Source: Rachicladosporium sp. CCFEE 5018
Taxonomy: Eukaryota; Ascomycota; Dothideomycetes; Cladosporiales; Cladosporiaceae
Length of the DNA: 60,023 bases
NCBI GenBank assembly: GCA_002077045.2
Contig: KZ111148.1
Location: 378,170 to 438,192 of the forward strand
Reading direction: 5' to 3'
Shown one piece after another: positions 40,991-54,266 of this stretch. A program made the position numbers and the translations under genes. The notes beneath the pieces were generated by a model that had not been told where the DNA came from, searched no databases, and saw nothing but the letters and a program-made list of their open reading frames with translations. Position 1 is the first letter of the stretch, and every line of letters begins with the position of its first letter.

Positions 40991-42488
40991 CCCAGTAGTT
41001 CGGGAAGCTCATGTCGCGATCGTACTTCCTGCCCGGCTTCTTCTTGGGCATCGGCGTCACATCGATGATCGATATATCGCTCTCGCTGCTCTCTGCTTCG
41101 TCCTCTGCTTCTGGCGCACTCGAAAGCGGACTGTCAGAGTCGTCGAGGCTGATAGGTTTCGACTTGTCGCCTCGGGCAGACTTCCTCTTCGGCTTGTCCT
41201 TACTCACACCTTTCTTTGCTTGCGCCGGTGTCAGCGCACTCTTAAGCTTTGGCGGTGCAAGCCTCTTCTTCGGCTTCACATCTGATTCGGTGTCATCTGC
41301 AGGCTCGGCCTTCTGAGGACTCCTTCCCTTCGCCCGCTTGGGTGCTGCCTCTTCCGCTTTGCTCCATCCGATACCTGCCGGCTGCAAGTTTGCCACCATT
41401 CGTGCCTCCAAGCCGAGACCTCTCAGCAAGACAACAAAGAGCTGACTTCCGACATCTCGTGATCCTTCGTATTCGCTCGCGAGTTTCCTGAACTCGGCCA
41501 AAGACGCAATGCGCTCGCCGAAGTCATCGGCCTCGTCGCGTTTCTTCTCCCAAGCCTTCACCTCATCTCGCAGTCGTCTCAACGGCTTGTAGCCTTGTTT
41601 CCTGATCCCTGGCGCCGTGATGGAGAAGCGCTTCCTCCAGTACGCGGTAAGCACCTTGAGTAGCCGCAGTAGAGGATCCCCGTGGCTGAGATCCACCCTC
41701 CCTTGCTCAAGGTGATCCGCACTATAGCTCCAGTCTCTTCCAGCGACACCATCTTTACTCTTACGACCCTTCTGCGCCGCAGCTTTGTGCTTAACCGCAG
41801 CCCTCTTCTTCGCCTCTAGCTCCTCCTTGCTGAGCATGCCCATTGCTTCTCTCCATCGATTGAACTCCTTCCCAACACCATGCGGAAGGTCGTCAACAAG
41901 CTGCTTCTGCAGCACTTTATCATTCAGCCATGAGTTCCGCAGGGTGTTGTGCCACATGAGCGCCTGCACATGTAGACAGTGCGTCTGGATCCGAACCTGC
42001 CTCTCTCGTTTCGATGGTCCTTTTTTGCCAGTTGCCAAGTTGACCTCAGGCTGAACGTAGGAGCCATCGTCGTTCATTGAGACGGAGATATCGCCAATCT
42101 CGGGTTCCTCAATGATGCTCGAGGCTCCAGTCTCCTGTACGGCGTTCTCCCAGTCCATACCCTCATCTTCGTCCTCGTCAGCATCGTCTACATCGTCGTC
42201 GCTGTCGGCGTTCCGCTTATGCGCTTTGGCTGCTGGCACATCCTCGAAGTCATTGCTCTCCGCATCGCTAGAGTCCGAGTCGACAGTGTCCTCTTTGGCC
42301 AACGACTTGAGGAATTTCTTGCTCTTCTCTGCTGGTCTGGGCTTCCCGAGCGCAGCAGCATCGTCGAAGAGCGTGGGCTTCTCTGCCTTTACTCTCACCT
42401 TTCCATTTGTGGGCTTCTGCTTCTTCGCCGGTGGCGCTGGGGCAGGCGAAGCGCTGCGCGAGCGCTTTCGCGACACCCAGGGCGGCAT
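40991..42488 (-). CDS. rad4: Rad4/XPC repair protein, N-terminal part only (copy C)
   Basis: About 499 residues from MPPWVSRKRS to the gap. Residues 1 to about 388 are identical to copy A. Between there and the gap several changes distinguish it from both A and B (AKGRSPQ for AKGKSPQ, KKRLAPPK for KKKLAAPK, SKDKPKRK for SKEKPKRK). The BHD domains are missing because of the gap. Confidence 0.9.
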
Positions 42489-42968
42489 CTTGCCAGTTTA
42501 GCAGACCAGATAATCTCCAGAAAAGGCATCCGAGGGGAGATTGATCGCAAAGTCCGAAAGTTAGACTCACTTTCACTTGAGACGCGACTGCAGGCGCGAC
42601 TGTAGCTGATGATGTCATGGGCGATATTTGGTAGATCCACGATCGATTAAGATCGATCTCAGATACCACGAGACAGGGCGAGAAGGAACTTTATGCTGAC
42701 TCTAGCCGAGTGTCTGAGTAGGAAACGAGCTACAGGTACAGACTCTCAAGACTTTGATAAGTCCATGATCACTTTCGCTAGCTGCATTGGTAAATAATCT
42801 GAGGGCAAAGTGGAAGGAAACGTTGCGACAGCTCTGACGAGACGCAGTGTTATTGAAGCGCTGTAGAGTGTGCAATCCGTCGGGTATCGTCTTCATAATG
42901 CTCGGGGCCAGCATGGCTTGAACCTCCTCGCTCAAGACCACCGGACCCCAGCAAATCCATCAGTCTGT
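42489..42968. other. Intergenic: rad4 promoter and permease 3' region (copy C)
   Basis: Identical to 6685-7164, including the conserved rad4 upstream block, here at 42581-42622. Confidence 0.45.
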
Positions 42969-44868
42969 TCAGCCTCCGAAGATCTTGTCGAACCACTTGT
43001 CGAAAGCATTCCTGTGATCCTAAGGTCAGCATGTGCCAGCACTCATGCAGCATCCATAGGTGAGCATTTACCTTGGCGGCTTCGGCACAAACAGCCTCGT
43101 GTACTCATCAATCGACGCAACCTCTCCCCTAAGATCCACCTCATGCGGCTTCCTGATCTTAGTCTTCTTGAGAATCTTCCACGCCACGAACAGTATCGGC
43201 GTAAGCGCAATCATGAAGTAGCTGAAGATGAACGTGGGCACATCCCAATTGCCTGGCAGGAAGACCGGGTAGCCTCCCACAAACGCCATGACCGAGCAGA
43301 AGGCTAGTCCCACGTACGCCGCACCTGGCTGGAGAATAGCCTTGTATGGCAGTGTATCGCGTGAGATGCCTTGCGCCATGAGTGCTCGCCGCCAGAAGAG
43401 GAAGGTCAGGCACATGACGGCGAAGTTGATGAGTTGCGAGGCTGTCACGAGCGAGACGAACCAGTTCAGGACTGTGGCGCTGCCGCTGCTGACTTGGAGG
43501 AAGGCTAAGAGAGCAATGGCGAGGACGACGCCGACGCAGTAGTACGGCACACCCTGGCGATTAGTCCTATTGTATGGTCAGTGTGAAACGCTCGCGGTGA
43601 GGCTTCAGTAGTGGAGGACTCACTTTGTCAGGATCTTCGGAGCCTTGCCCTCGAGAGCAAGACCGAAGAGCGATCGCGACGCACAGTATACATAGCTGTT
43701 GCCCGCAGAGAAAGCGGACGCAAGAACCAGTGCGTTGACGATGTCGGGCAAGACCTGCACACGCAGCCTGTTCATCGAGACGACATACGGCGACGCTGCA
43801 GCACCTGGCTCGCCATTCTTGAACGCCGCAGTGAGCTCAGGATCGTTGTGAGGGACTACAATCCCGACACACAGACTGCCGAGCACAAAGAACGTCGTCA
43901 GGCGGTAAAATACAGCGTTGAAGGCCTTTGGCATGACCACCCTGGGGTTTTCGGCCTCTCCAGCAGCCATGGAGACGTAGTCGGGTCCAGCGATCGTGAA
44001 AGACGCTTGGATCAGGCAGTTCAGGAAGCCGCAGAATCGACCAAGGGTCCCTTCGTAGTACAGCTCAGCGAACGCACCAGGATCGTTCCAGTAGCGGAAC
44101 CCATAGCGGTCCTTGAGCGGATTACCACCCAGCATGGTGATGAACGTGTAGATGATCAGGCCAATGATGAGCAACACCTTGCCCAGCGCAGCCCAAAATT
44201 CGCTCTCGCCGTACCACTTGACAGCCAGCAAATTTAGCACAGCGTATAGGATAATCGTGATCGCAATGATGCCGCCCGCGAGCACAATATCCGACCAATA
44301 GTGTATGATGACATTACATGCAGTGATCTCGAATGGTACCAAGATTGCTTCGAAAACGAAGAAGTTCCAGCCAGCTGCGAATCCGAACGCTTCGTCAACG
44401 TAGCGACCAGCGAAGCGGATGAAGGGCGATGAGATCGGGAGGTAAGTCACCATCTCTGCCATACACAGTGTCACGCAGAGAATGATCGTGCACCAGAAGC
44501 TGAAGGCGATGAAGAGACTGCCGGGTCCGCCATTAAGTAGACCTCTGCCGATTTGAACGTAGAGCGCTGTACCGATTGTGCCTCCGATACTGGTCTTGTC
44601 AGTGGTTGTCTTCAGCTCGACTCGTCTCAGTGGCCTACCCGATGAGCTGAATGTGTCTTGGTCGGAGCTTCCTGTGTGTCTGATCGCGAATCCCGCTGAT
44701 GTTGGCAACTTCCGCATGGTCTCGCTCAACATCGTCGTACATAGGCAGATCAAGATCTGCGCCTTTGCCCATCCGCTGCTTCTCTTCGATGTCTTTCACG
44801 CTACCTCGGCGGTAGCCAGTAGACTGGTAGCTGGCCGCGCCAACTTCGAAGTCTTTCTCGCCTGCCAT
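42969..44868 (-). CDS. Amino acid permease, Dip5-like (copy C)
   Basis: Identical to copy A in exons and introns: 44639-44868, 43624-44589, 43072-43566 and 42969-43011; 577 aa. The assignment and features are those of the copy at 7165-9064. Confidence 0.92.
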
Positions 44869-45698
44869 GACGCTTGATGCGCGGTAGCCGCGGAGAGCTG
44901 GGGACTTCTCCAAAATTGGAAGAAAGGGATAGCGACACAGAAAAGAGCGCAATGGATCAGACCAAGAAACGAGACGACAGAGTGGCGCACGCGACTAAAT
45001 CCCTACCTTTAAGCCCTACCCACAGTGACAACCCAGTCCATTGGAGGAGTGGAGTAGCATTGCAGCTACGTAGGATCGCCGCAACGATATGATAGAGATT
45101 AATGATAGCGTGAAGGCCAAGAGGCTCAGCGCTGCAAGCCCGCGGCATGTTCTTGTGCATCTTGTTGGTCGGCAAGAGATGACAAGACACGCGAGGAGCC
45201 TCAGCGGCCGCGCCGGCCTTGGCGGAGCGTAGGCGGGGGACAAGGCGGGGGACGGAGGGATAGGGGCGTCTATAACACTTGAGATTAGACGGCGGAGGTG
45301 CATTCATGGGGTTGTCGATAGTGGTGGACGCGGGGAGGAGATAGATATGTATCAAGACTGGGTGGCTTTGACATACTGACTGAGCCAATGGCACTGAAGT
45401 CTGGCGTGCTCTTGGTGAACCCTCTTTGCCAAGCATGGTGGGCCGAAGGCAAGATTCTGCAGGCGATCTGGACTCCGACCCAATGGCAATTGCTATGAAC
45501 TCATGATCTCTTCACCTCACTCGGCAATATGGATATGGTGCGGTCACGCGTAGAAACATCTCACATGTCGTGATCTTTGGTGCAGATGGCGTAGAAATTC
45601 TGCGTTCTCTCAGCTCAACGTATGCCCGAAGTCTACAGGTTGTCAACTACGCCATCTAGTGCATCTCAGCCAGACAACACCGCCTGGCTCGCCGCACG
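44869..45698. other. Intergenic: permease promoter with GATA cluster (copy C)
   Basis: Identical to 9065-9894; the HGATAR sites lie at 45090-45095, 45103-45108, 45316-45321 and 45339-45344. Confidence 0.45.
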
Positions 45699-47618
45699 TC
45701 AGATACTCGGCATCACTCCTCCGAACCCATTCTCTCTTCTGTACAAAGGCGTCGTCCCGCTGAAGTTCCCACTCTGTGTAGTAAAGCTTCCGGTCTGGCT
45801 TAGCGACTTGATCCTTCCAAGCAGCAGCTCGATAGCCCTGTAAGCCGCACCAGGGGCATAGCCCGGCAATTCGTGACCAGCGAGCTGCACTTGGTAGAAT
45901 GTCAAACCTCGCTCTACACCCCATGAACCCAGATACCCGGACCCCGCGAGGGCGCCACCGTTGAACTCCGCGTGATCGGGGGTATAGAAAGGGATGGAGG
46001 GGTACGCCTGCAGACCTTGTAGCCCGTTCCAGGTCATGTTCTGGATTGCCAGTAGGGTGCCGTTAGTGTTGAGCAGCATGTCGAGGTTACCCGAGCCGAT
46101 GATGGTGTTGTTCGTGTACTCGATCACACGTTGGAGAACGCCGTTCTGAGCGGGGCCGAGACTCTGATCGTTGACGGTGCGGTTCGAGGTGGTGTTACGG
46201 AACACACCATTCTTGCACTGTAGCCAGTTCGATGTCAAAGGAGCATGGATCGCAGCCTTGACATCAGTTCGGTTGAAGTAGATCTGCGCTCCGATGGGAA
46301 CGTAGTCGCCAGAGTTGACTTTACCTAACACTGAGTACGGGTGCGGGCATGTCTCGGTGATATGATAGATATTGAAGCAGGGATTGACTTCCAGGATAGC
46401 ACCGTACGCGTTGTCGAATTGATCGCAAGAGTAGTTGTTCGCGCGACTGGGCTCTGGCAATACTGGGAAGGCTTCCTGAGGCGGTGGGAACGTCAAATAC
46501 TTTTCCAGATACTGCGGGTAGCCACATTGTAGATCCCTCTTATTGTAGCGATCGATGAAGGACTCGTTCAAGTAGAGAACGTTCTGCCAATAAGCAAGGT
46601 AAGGGCCAATGACAACGTCTTGTTGATTGGTGCCGTCGCCGATGATGGGGTCATTGATGGCAATACCTTTCAGTGGCATGTCAGGGTCAGCAGTAGTGAT
46701 GAAAGAATCTGCTATGTATGGGACGTAGTAGCCCGCATAGGATTCGCCGGTCAGGTATAAGTCCCAGCTGATGAGTGTCAGTGAGGAGACTTGAAATGAA
46801 GCAGATGAAGTGAGTGAAGTGAGCGAATTGACATACCCTTGAACACCGAAGGCCTCGACGAATTGCTTGTAGAAGCCCACGAACTCTTGACCGAGCTCCA
46901 CTTCGTTAGTGATATTCGGCACGCCCTGGGTATAGCCGACGCCGATTGGTTGTTCAACCCACATCATGTTGGTGAGGTTGACCTAAGTAATCTGTTAGAA
47001 AACAACATTTGTTCCATGCAACATCGTCATTGTGAATATTCACCCAAGTGTATGGGTTCTGGACTGGTGCAAGTGTGCCAGCTACATGCATACGTCAGCT
47101 CTGTCAATAGCAGTGTTGACGAAAGGGTCGACGCACCCTCCCAGGTGAAAGGGCCATTCTCGGTCAGTAGACCACTAAGCGAACTGCAACCTGGACCTCC
47201 ATTGAACCTGTACAGCAAAGTCAGTCAGGGCTAATAGACGTGGGACTTCTCCTCCATTCTCTCACCAGATGGTAATCTCCTCGCGGCAGACAGGGTTGGT
47301 AGTCGGGAAGAACCAGAAGAACAGCTCACGCGTCTCGTTGGCTGCCCCAGAGATAGGTAGGAGTCCAGCGTACGACTCGCCCACATCGAACGGTACGTCT
47401 GGAACAGCGGTGCCATTGACGGCGAACTTCTCAGTATTGGCGTTCAGGAAATTGAATGCTCGCTTCTGCAGCTTCTCGCTCTTGAATGGCTGGTTGGCGA
47501 CGCGCTTCTCGATCACAGGCTTAGGTCGCTGCGCTCGCTTGAACACGTCTTCGCCACTTAGTGCCGTGACCAGAGAGGAGAAGCCTAGGGCAGCTACGAT
47601 CTCTTTGCCGAACAGCAT
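45699..47618 (-). CDS. Serine carboxypeptidase, family S10 (copy C)
   Basis: Identical to copy A. Exons 47266-47618, 47137-47207, 47044-47081, 46837-46982 and 45699-46767; 558 aa with the intact Ser212/Asp432/His501 triad. Confidence 0.92.
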
Positions 47619-48930
47619 CTTGGCGTCTTGTCTGTAGAGTGGAGGTAGGGAAGATGGGAGCTTCTCATACAAGCAAAACGCGATGACGGGAGGGCAATGA
47701 TCGCATGAGCGCTTGACCTACGTATATCAACTCCCAAGGAACCCATGCGTCGCTCAAGCAATCCAGCAAAAGCTTGCGCAGCACGTCCGACATCATGACG
47801 CGAAGCATGCAGTCCCTTGCGCGCTTCAAGATACGAAGGGATTACAGCTAGCACCTGCCATTCCCACCGCAAGCGCAATGCTAAGGCCGAGTCGATGATA
47901 TTGATCTACGAGACGCGGTCTGATCGGGCAGGTAGTGATTGTCGATGATGTGGAGTGTGCAGCAGGTAGAGTAGCTGTGATTTGCTGAGTCGTGGGTGTA
48001 GCATGGACTAGGCTCCGTGGTCGCGCGGGATTGCATCGCGTAGTTATGGAGCCGATGCTTGGCGGACTTGGTGCCTGAGTGATGATGCTTGACATTCTTT
48101 GTCGACTACTCGATGAGTCTAGGGCAAAATGTCGATAAAGGCGAAACGCAATGTTGATGATAAGCTTGAGCATCTACCGGCCGCCGGGGAGCAAGGGAAG
48201 CGAGACGCACTTGCTCCTTTGGGCTGCCAAGACTAATAGGACCTACATATGTATGCGCCTCATAGAATACTGCATCGCATTGCTGCTGTGTATTTTAAGA
48301 TCGGCTGTAACAACAGAGCTAGGCGTGGTTACTATTCCTCGACGATCGTAGGAGGCGGGCGCAGATCGAGCATTGCTTTGAGCTGCAGGGAACCCAAGAC
48401 GTTCTCTCAATTTCGTCGCATCTCACCACGATTGTGAAGGCGCTTGAAGATAGAGCTTGCTGTAGAGCACCACTTGCTCGGCCATGTTGGCAGCGAGACC
48501 TTCGACTGATGACGACCAAGCCAGCAATAGGCCACACAGAGTCGTCAAAGCGAACGCTACAGGCACAACTAACACCGTGCGGTTATGCATTCTCATGATA
48601 TTACATGTACAGAGACTGACAACGCTCGGACCCACTCCCCGTCAACTTCAGAAGTCGACACTGTAAGTGAATGTCTATGTCCGCACCTTCCTCCACATAC
48701 CAGACCTCTCGTTCGTTGAAGATCACGGAACATTCAAGAATCAGAAAGTGTCTATCCATCCGCATCCAGCCGCGTGTCGACTCATCAAGTGTCGACTCAT
48801 CAACACCGGACCACTAGGGTCCCGTTTAAAACATCTCCGTTAATTACTATCAACACACATCTCAACGTATCAAAGATCTCGCTGTACCGCCGCGATAGAT
48901 TCAAATCTCCCCTGACAGTACCTCAGCACC
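47619..48930. other. Intergenic between divergent carboxypeptidase and phosphatase (copy C)
   Basis: Identical to 11815-13126, including the conserved block (47685-48093) and the 15-base duplication (48774-48803). Confidence 0.45.
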
Positions 48931-49440
48931 ATGTCTTCCGCCACTTATCTTACCGCGTCTACGCTTCCTCGCATCTCAACTGCGGACCTGGCACCACTTG
49001 TTCGCTCTCGCGACGCGAGCATAGCTGTCGTGGACGTCCGCGACGACGATCACGTTGGTGGCCACATCAAATCTTCTCATCACGTTGCTTCAGGTACCCA
49101 TGATGTCGCTCTACCAGAGCTCGTCCGAAAGTTGGAAGACAAGGGGACTGTGGTGTTCCATTGCATGCTGAGCCAGCAACGTGGGCCGAAGGCTGCGATC
49201 AACTACGTGAGAGAGAGGGAGAGGCTGATTGGGAAGGATGCTAAGGGTAAGGAGCAGAAGGTCGTGGTGCTGGAGGGAGGCTTCGGCAAGTGGCAGGAAG
49301 TGTGAGTGCATCCCGTCGAGGTCCCGTGACGACACCTAGTGCTAGGGCTAATCTAGATTTCATGTAGGTACGGCGAGGACAAGGAGCTGACCGAGGCGTA
49401 CGCGAAGGATGTCTGGGAGGGTTTTGATGGTACCCACTAG
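48931..49440 (+). CDS. Rhodanese-domain phosphatase, Cdc25/Ych1-like (copy C)
   Basis: Identical to copy A. Exons 48931-49301 and 49368-49440, 147 aa, active-site Cys78 and Arg84. Confidence 0.9.
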
Positions 49441-49964
49441 GGAGCACCGCGCTCTGCTCTGCTCCCATGGACGCAGTAAAGCACAGCCCGGCTCAGATCA
49501 TACTACGTGGCTGCCACTCAAGAACCCAGGAATGTTAGGTGGAAAGTCTTGGGACGGAGAGATCTCATCTCACGCTGTTGTGATTGGGCGTGCGTCTCGC
49601 GCAAGGTACGAAGAGCAAAGGTCAAATATCAACATGGGATCCGCTGACGTCTGCATAGATTCCTAGAAGACATGCTGACCATCTCGAGCGATCGCGATCA
49701 GTACCATCAAATATACACTTCACCACGTGCTGACCTCGTGGCATCCCTTTCCATCTTCTCCGTGATAGACAAGTAGACAGCGCACGTCTCCCCTTTCCTT
49801 TCCAATCTTGCACACTCCCACCATATCGTCCATCCGCCTCTCACACTCGTCCGACGACTGGAAGATTTTCGGTAACACTTCTGCCCACAACTACCTCGTC
49901 AAGATACAGGAGAAACCTGTGAGGTTCAATATACCAACACCTCCCCACCACCACACCGAACAAG
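49441..49964. other. Intergenic upstream of the two-TM gene (copy C)
   Basis: Identical to 13637-14160. Confidence 0.4.
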
Positions 49965-50372
49965 ATGTCCGAAATCAGCATCTCCCACCAAGAAACAATC
50001 TGGCTCTCTCTCGCCGCATTCCTCACCTTCAGCATCCTCCTCGCTCTCCTCTGCTTCAGATGGAAGCTCTCCCGCGCAGAATGGGAGCACGGCCTAGCCG
50101 ATCTCTGCGCCCTCCGCACACGGGCCTCCTGGGCAGTCTGGCTGGCAATGCTCGTCCTCGTCACCGGCATATCCCTCGTCGTAGCCGTCGCTGTACCTAG
50201 ACCGCCTACACTCCGGCAAATGTGTCCGTGGTACGATGGGACGTGCGCTGTCGTGGCATCCGGGCAGTGCATGCCGTGTAGCGTGCTGTCGGGTAATGCT
50301 ACGGTTCTGCAGGATGAGCTTACTCTGATGCGTGGTGGTTGGGTTGGGTGGGAGTGTCGGCGAAGTCAGTGA
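49965..50372 (+). CDS. Small two-TM protein with Cys tail, unknown function (copy C)
   Basis: Identical to copy A and unbroken: 135 aa, two membrane segments, C-x6-C-x7-C-x2-C tail. No recognised family. Confidence 0.62.
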   Translation: MSEISISHQETIWLSLAAFLTFSILLALLCFRWKLSRAEWEHGLADLCALRTRASWAVWLAMLVLVTGISLVVAVAVPRPPTLRQMCPWYDGTCAVVASGQCMPCSVLSGNATVLQDELTLMRGGWVGWECRRSQ

Positions 50373-51235
50373 TGGCGAGCGGTATCTTGCGTCGCCCGCG
50401 TCGGGTTGGCCGCAACAAAGGCTGCAGTGCGTGGCCTCCACGGGTCCATCGAGGGAAGCGCGCAACACCCTAGTCGAGCGTTTGGAGTGCTTCCCCTTGA
50501 GCGTCCGATGAGAGCCATCTCCAGATCACCGTGCGACTGTGCGGGAAAGCTTTACTGTCCTGGGGATTTTGGACCACGAATGGACTTTAGTCTACACTGC
50601 TCCTACGCGGCTCACATTTTCCTCCAATTCTCTGGGTTTGTGGAACGCAGGCAACGGTCCCATCAAGCTAGCTGCAGTAGTGACACAGTTCACCATTGCA
50701 AGTCCGAGGACGACCAACGCAGGGTGATCCAGCAATAGGTTAAAACTGCTCTGACTCGGCCCACATTTGGATCCGACTATCTCTGGATGTCTGGGAGAAC
50801 GGTCATGGTTCTACTGGGCTAGCTGCAGAAGTGACACGCTGGACTATCACACCGAGGAGAGGCGTCTAGGCTGATTTGACTAGTGAACGAGACTAGAGAC
50901 TCTGTTATCCGCACTGTATCGCAACAATGCTGTTGTAGCTACGTTGGTAGCACCATAGGAGTATTCACCGACCTTGAGAGAAGCAAACGCACCTGTGCGA
51001 TTTACCCTCACATAGACGAAGGCGATGGAAACGATCCAGGGAGCGAAAGGACTGATGGGACATGTGTAATGATACAGAGCCTAGCACCGGCTTACAATGT
51101 CCAAGACTTTTCGCACCCGTCATGCACCAAAGATCATACCCAACACTGCTTCCTCATAACTTCATACAATGCACCCCACTCCCCCTTCACTCCACCCACC
51201 CCTCACTCCACTAATCTCTCATCCCTCCCCCCTCG
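50373..51235. other. Intergenic, fast-diverging region (copy C)
   Basis: Identical to 14569-15431 and equally unlike copy B. Confidence 0.4.
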
Positions 51236-53593
51236 TTACGCCCACTCCCTCGCCTCCCGTCCCAACCTCCTCTGTCTATTAACCTCCACCTCAAAAACCC
51301 CCTCCTCACACCCAACCCAGACCCACCTGCCATCTGCACTAACTGCAACCCCCGCACTCCTCACGCCTTCCAGCCGCCTCCCTCCCCCAGACGTGCTCCC
51401 TCTCATCCGCCTCAGAACCCTCTCGTACTCGTACCCCTCCGCCACACTCGGCCGCGGCAGCGCAGTGGTATTCGCGCCCGTGGCGACTGGGGAAGTGGCT
51501 TGGGAGTCGCCTCCACTGAGCGTGCGCCAGCGCTCGCGTTGGCGGGCGAGGGAGCGGGTCGTGTGGGTTTGTTCGCGGGAGGGTTGTTGGGGGGGAGGTG
51601 GGGTGGAGTTCGTGGTGGGGTGAGGAGGAATCGGAGGGGCGAGGGAGGCGGATTCGAACAACGGGCCGCGGGCAAGCGCCATGGCGTCGGAGATGGTGCG
51701 CCAGGGGTTCTCGTTGTGGTCTGCTGAGCTTTCTTCCTGTTCGGGAGGGTCGTCTGAGGCTGGGGGCGTGAGGGGTGGCGGGGTTGGTCGGGGGCGAGTT
51801 GCGGTAGAGGGCTGGTCTGATGCGCTCGTGGCGGGTGGGGAGAGGATTACTGACGCTCGCCGGCGGGGAATGCGGGAGCCGTCACTCTGGCGCGTTAAGC
51901 CTGTTGTGTTGCCCGATGTGCTGGTGTCCGGAGTGCGATACGAGTTTGCCGCCCAAGCGTTGATGTCGGGTGAGCCTGGTGCGAAGACAGACGTCGGTCG
52001 TGGCAGGCCATGGGACATGTCGCTGTACGAAGACCCTTCCAGATTCGTGTCCGACATGCTGCTCAGAATCTCGCTGATCGGCCGCGCGGCTGGATTCGCA
52101 GCCGGATGCGGTGTATGTGATCGTGAACCGCTTGATCGCGCGGGTAAGAACATATCCGGGCTGGTATAATTGACAGTCTGCGGCAATGTGCCATTAGCTC
52201 GTGCCTCTTCCCGCTGCCTCGTCATCCGCAGCGTGTTTAGCACCTCCTGCTCTCTCAACGTCAAGCCTTGCGGATCATCTTCTACCGCCGCTTGCGCGCT
52301 CGAGCCGGTCAGCCCTCCGTTCTGTGACCTCAAACTAGCCAGCTCTTGTCGATGTTGCCGCTGCCTCCGCCTCGCATCAATATACTCCGTAGCGAAATTC
52401 ACAGCCGTAGGATTTTCCTGCGCTCGTCGGTACCGCCTCAGCAAGTCCATCTCCATCTGCTCCAAATGCCTCAGCTGCGTCTCACTCGACGTCGGCGTCC
52501 CACTACCAGACTGTCCAAACGCGTCCGCAAACCTCACGGTCGTCAAGCCCTCTTCCGAAGGATCCATAAGAATAACCTGCTTCTGCCTCAACCCTGTCCT
52601 CAAATCCCCCACGCAGACCCTCCCCTGATCCTCCGCCCAGATCAGCAAATCCCACGGATCAGGGGAGAAGACCATACTCCTCACGGCGCCAGGATGCGGT
52701 GGCGGGATATCAGGCCTACTCCCCGGTCTTACGATAACAATAGCATCCTCGTCATCCAGATCCGCTCGTGCCAGCAGCTCCACATCCAGCACAGTGATAT
52801 ACCCACTCTCGCTCCCCACCGCCACAAGCCGTCCACTGGGACTCCAAGCCGTAGTGAAATATCCCATCGTAGCCTGCAAATTCGTCACATGCAGATTCAC
52901 GATATTCGTCAACCGCCACTCCACGCTCCCGCTATTGAGTCGATTATGCGGCTTCTGTATCCCCGGCACCGGTTTCCCACTTCTCAAATGCCGCCGGAAG
53001 AAGTACGCAGAGTTCACATCCCCCACCGCCACCAGCACTTTCCCATCCGGCGATATCGTCGCATGGTTCATCGCGAACGGCAAATCCAAACAACACGTCT
53101 CCAGTCCAAGAGGCAGACTGTACACCCGTACAGTCTTATCGTTATTCGTCAGCACCGCGACGATATCGTCTAGATGCGCGTCTTCGTCTTGTATCCGATG
53201 GATGGAAATGGAGTTCACTATCTCCACTCCGATCCTATCGACTTTGACGTCTGCCGCCCGGCTTGTCGCTCCCTCTTCACCCCATCCTAGCGCCCCGGTC
53301 TTGATGGCCGCGAAATGGCCTTCATCCTCGCCGCCGACGCAGATCCATCCGTAACCGCTAGCCGTACATCTCGCCTCGAAGGGCAAGCTAGCGATGTGCT
53401 TCCTCTTCTTCGTGCTAGGCTGTAGACAGAAGACCTCCCTCCCACTAGCATAGTACAGCCGATCCGGCTCCGGGCTCGATATATAATGCCGCAACTGCCA
53501 GTGCGAAACGGGTATGCTGATCGGGTAGAACTTCTTCGATGTCGAGACGAGGCGATCGGTGTCGGGGTAAAGAGACTCCTCGGGAATCGCCAT
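51236..53593 (-). CDS. WD40-repeat protein of the DUF2415 type (copy C)
   Basis: Identical to copy A, 785 aa from MAIPEESLYPD. The same N-terminal extension is possible (first exon 53916-53971, spliced to 53738). Confidence 0.82.
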   Translation of the reverse strand: MAIPEESLYPDTDRLVSTSKKFYPISIPVSHWQLRHYISSPEPDRLYYASGREVFCLQPSTKKRKHIASLPFEARCTASGYGWICVGGEDEGHFAAIKTGALGWGEEGATSRAADVKVDRIGVEIVNSISIHRIQDEDAHLDDIVAVLTNNDKTVRVYSLPLGLETCCLDLPFAMNHATISPDGKVLVAVGDVNSAYFFRRHLRSGKPVPGIQKPHNRLNSGSVEWRLTNIVNLHVTNLQATMGYFTTAWSPSGRLVAVGSESGYITVLDVELLARADLDDEDAIVIVRPGSRPDIPPPHPGAVRSMVFSPDPWDLLIWAEDQGRVCVGDLRTGLRQKQVILMDPSEEGLTTVRFADAFGQSGSGTPTSSETQLRHLEQMEMDLLRRYRRAQENPTAVNFATEYIDARRRQRQHRQELASLRSQNGGLTGSSAQAAVEDDPQGLTLREQEVLNTLRMTRQREEARANGTLPQTVNYTSPDMFLPARSSGSRSHTPHPAANPAARPISEILSSMSDTNLEGSSYSDMSHGLPRPTSVFAPGSPDINAWAANSYRTPDTSTSGNTTGLTRQSDGSRIPRRRASVILSPPATSASDQPSTATRPRPTPPPLTPPASDDPPEQEESSADHNENPWRTISDAMALARGPLFESASLAPPIPPHPTTNSTPPPPQQPSREQTHTTRSLARQRERWRTLSGGDSQATSPVATGANTTALPRPSVAEGYEYERVLRRMRGSTSGGGRRLEGVRSAGVAVSADGRWVWVGCEEGVFEVEVNRQRRLGREAREWA

Positions 53594-54266
53594 TCTCGTT
53601 GAGCGCAACGGTAGGGCGCGCGCATGCGCTGGCGCTGTGGCGGGAGGTTCTCCTTGGGAGGAGATGGAGATCAGGTCGGGGAGGGAGTCGCTGTCTGAAG
53701 CATTGGAGTCCGCCAGAATGGAGAGCTCGTTGTGGAATCTGCTGTGAGAGGCGTGAGCGGGGTGTCGCGACGAGAGGGGTGATCGGCGAGAGGTGAAAGG
53801 CGAGATGGTGAGCGTTATGGGAGGTCAAGTGGATAGGATAGTAATACTGCTGATAGGTAGTGAATGGTGGGTGGCAGTGGTCTCGTGTACTCTGGTAGTG
53901 AAGTGGGGTTGGTACGTCAAGAAGTGTTGCAGGACCGAGCTCGAGTCTCCTGCGACAACAATCACTGACATCTCCTGTGCGTGAATGATTCGAGTCGCTT
54001 AGGATTATTGAGTCCTACAGATCCATGGAGGATTACTGAGCAATTGGCACGGTGCTGCTGCAATTCGGCAGGGTGGCGACTGCGCCATAATCATCACAAG
54101 GAAGCAGCAAACATCAGATGTTGACAGCTGCCATTCACGCCTAGCTAGTCGAGTATGCACAGTCTGTACTGGTGCTACACTTTTCGCCTCATGCCGCTCA
54201 TGCACGCAGATGCCTCGTCAGTCATGCATTCGTCACCTTCGCCCCTCAGAGAGAACTCCGACCCGT
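53594..54266. other. Region between WD40 gene and mannitol dehydrogenase (copy C)
   Basis: Identical to 17790-18462; may hold the first coding exon of the WD40 gene. Confidence 0.4.

Noticed and set aside
40872..42488. Frames entering the second N run from either side
   Set aside because: The residues inside the gap are unknown; only the parts outside it are annotated.
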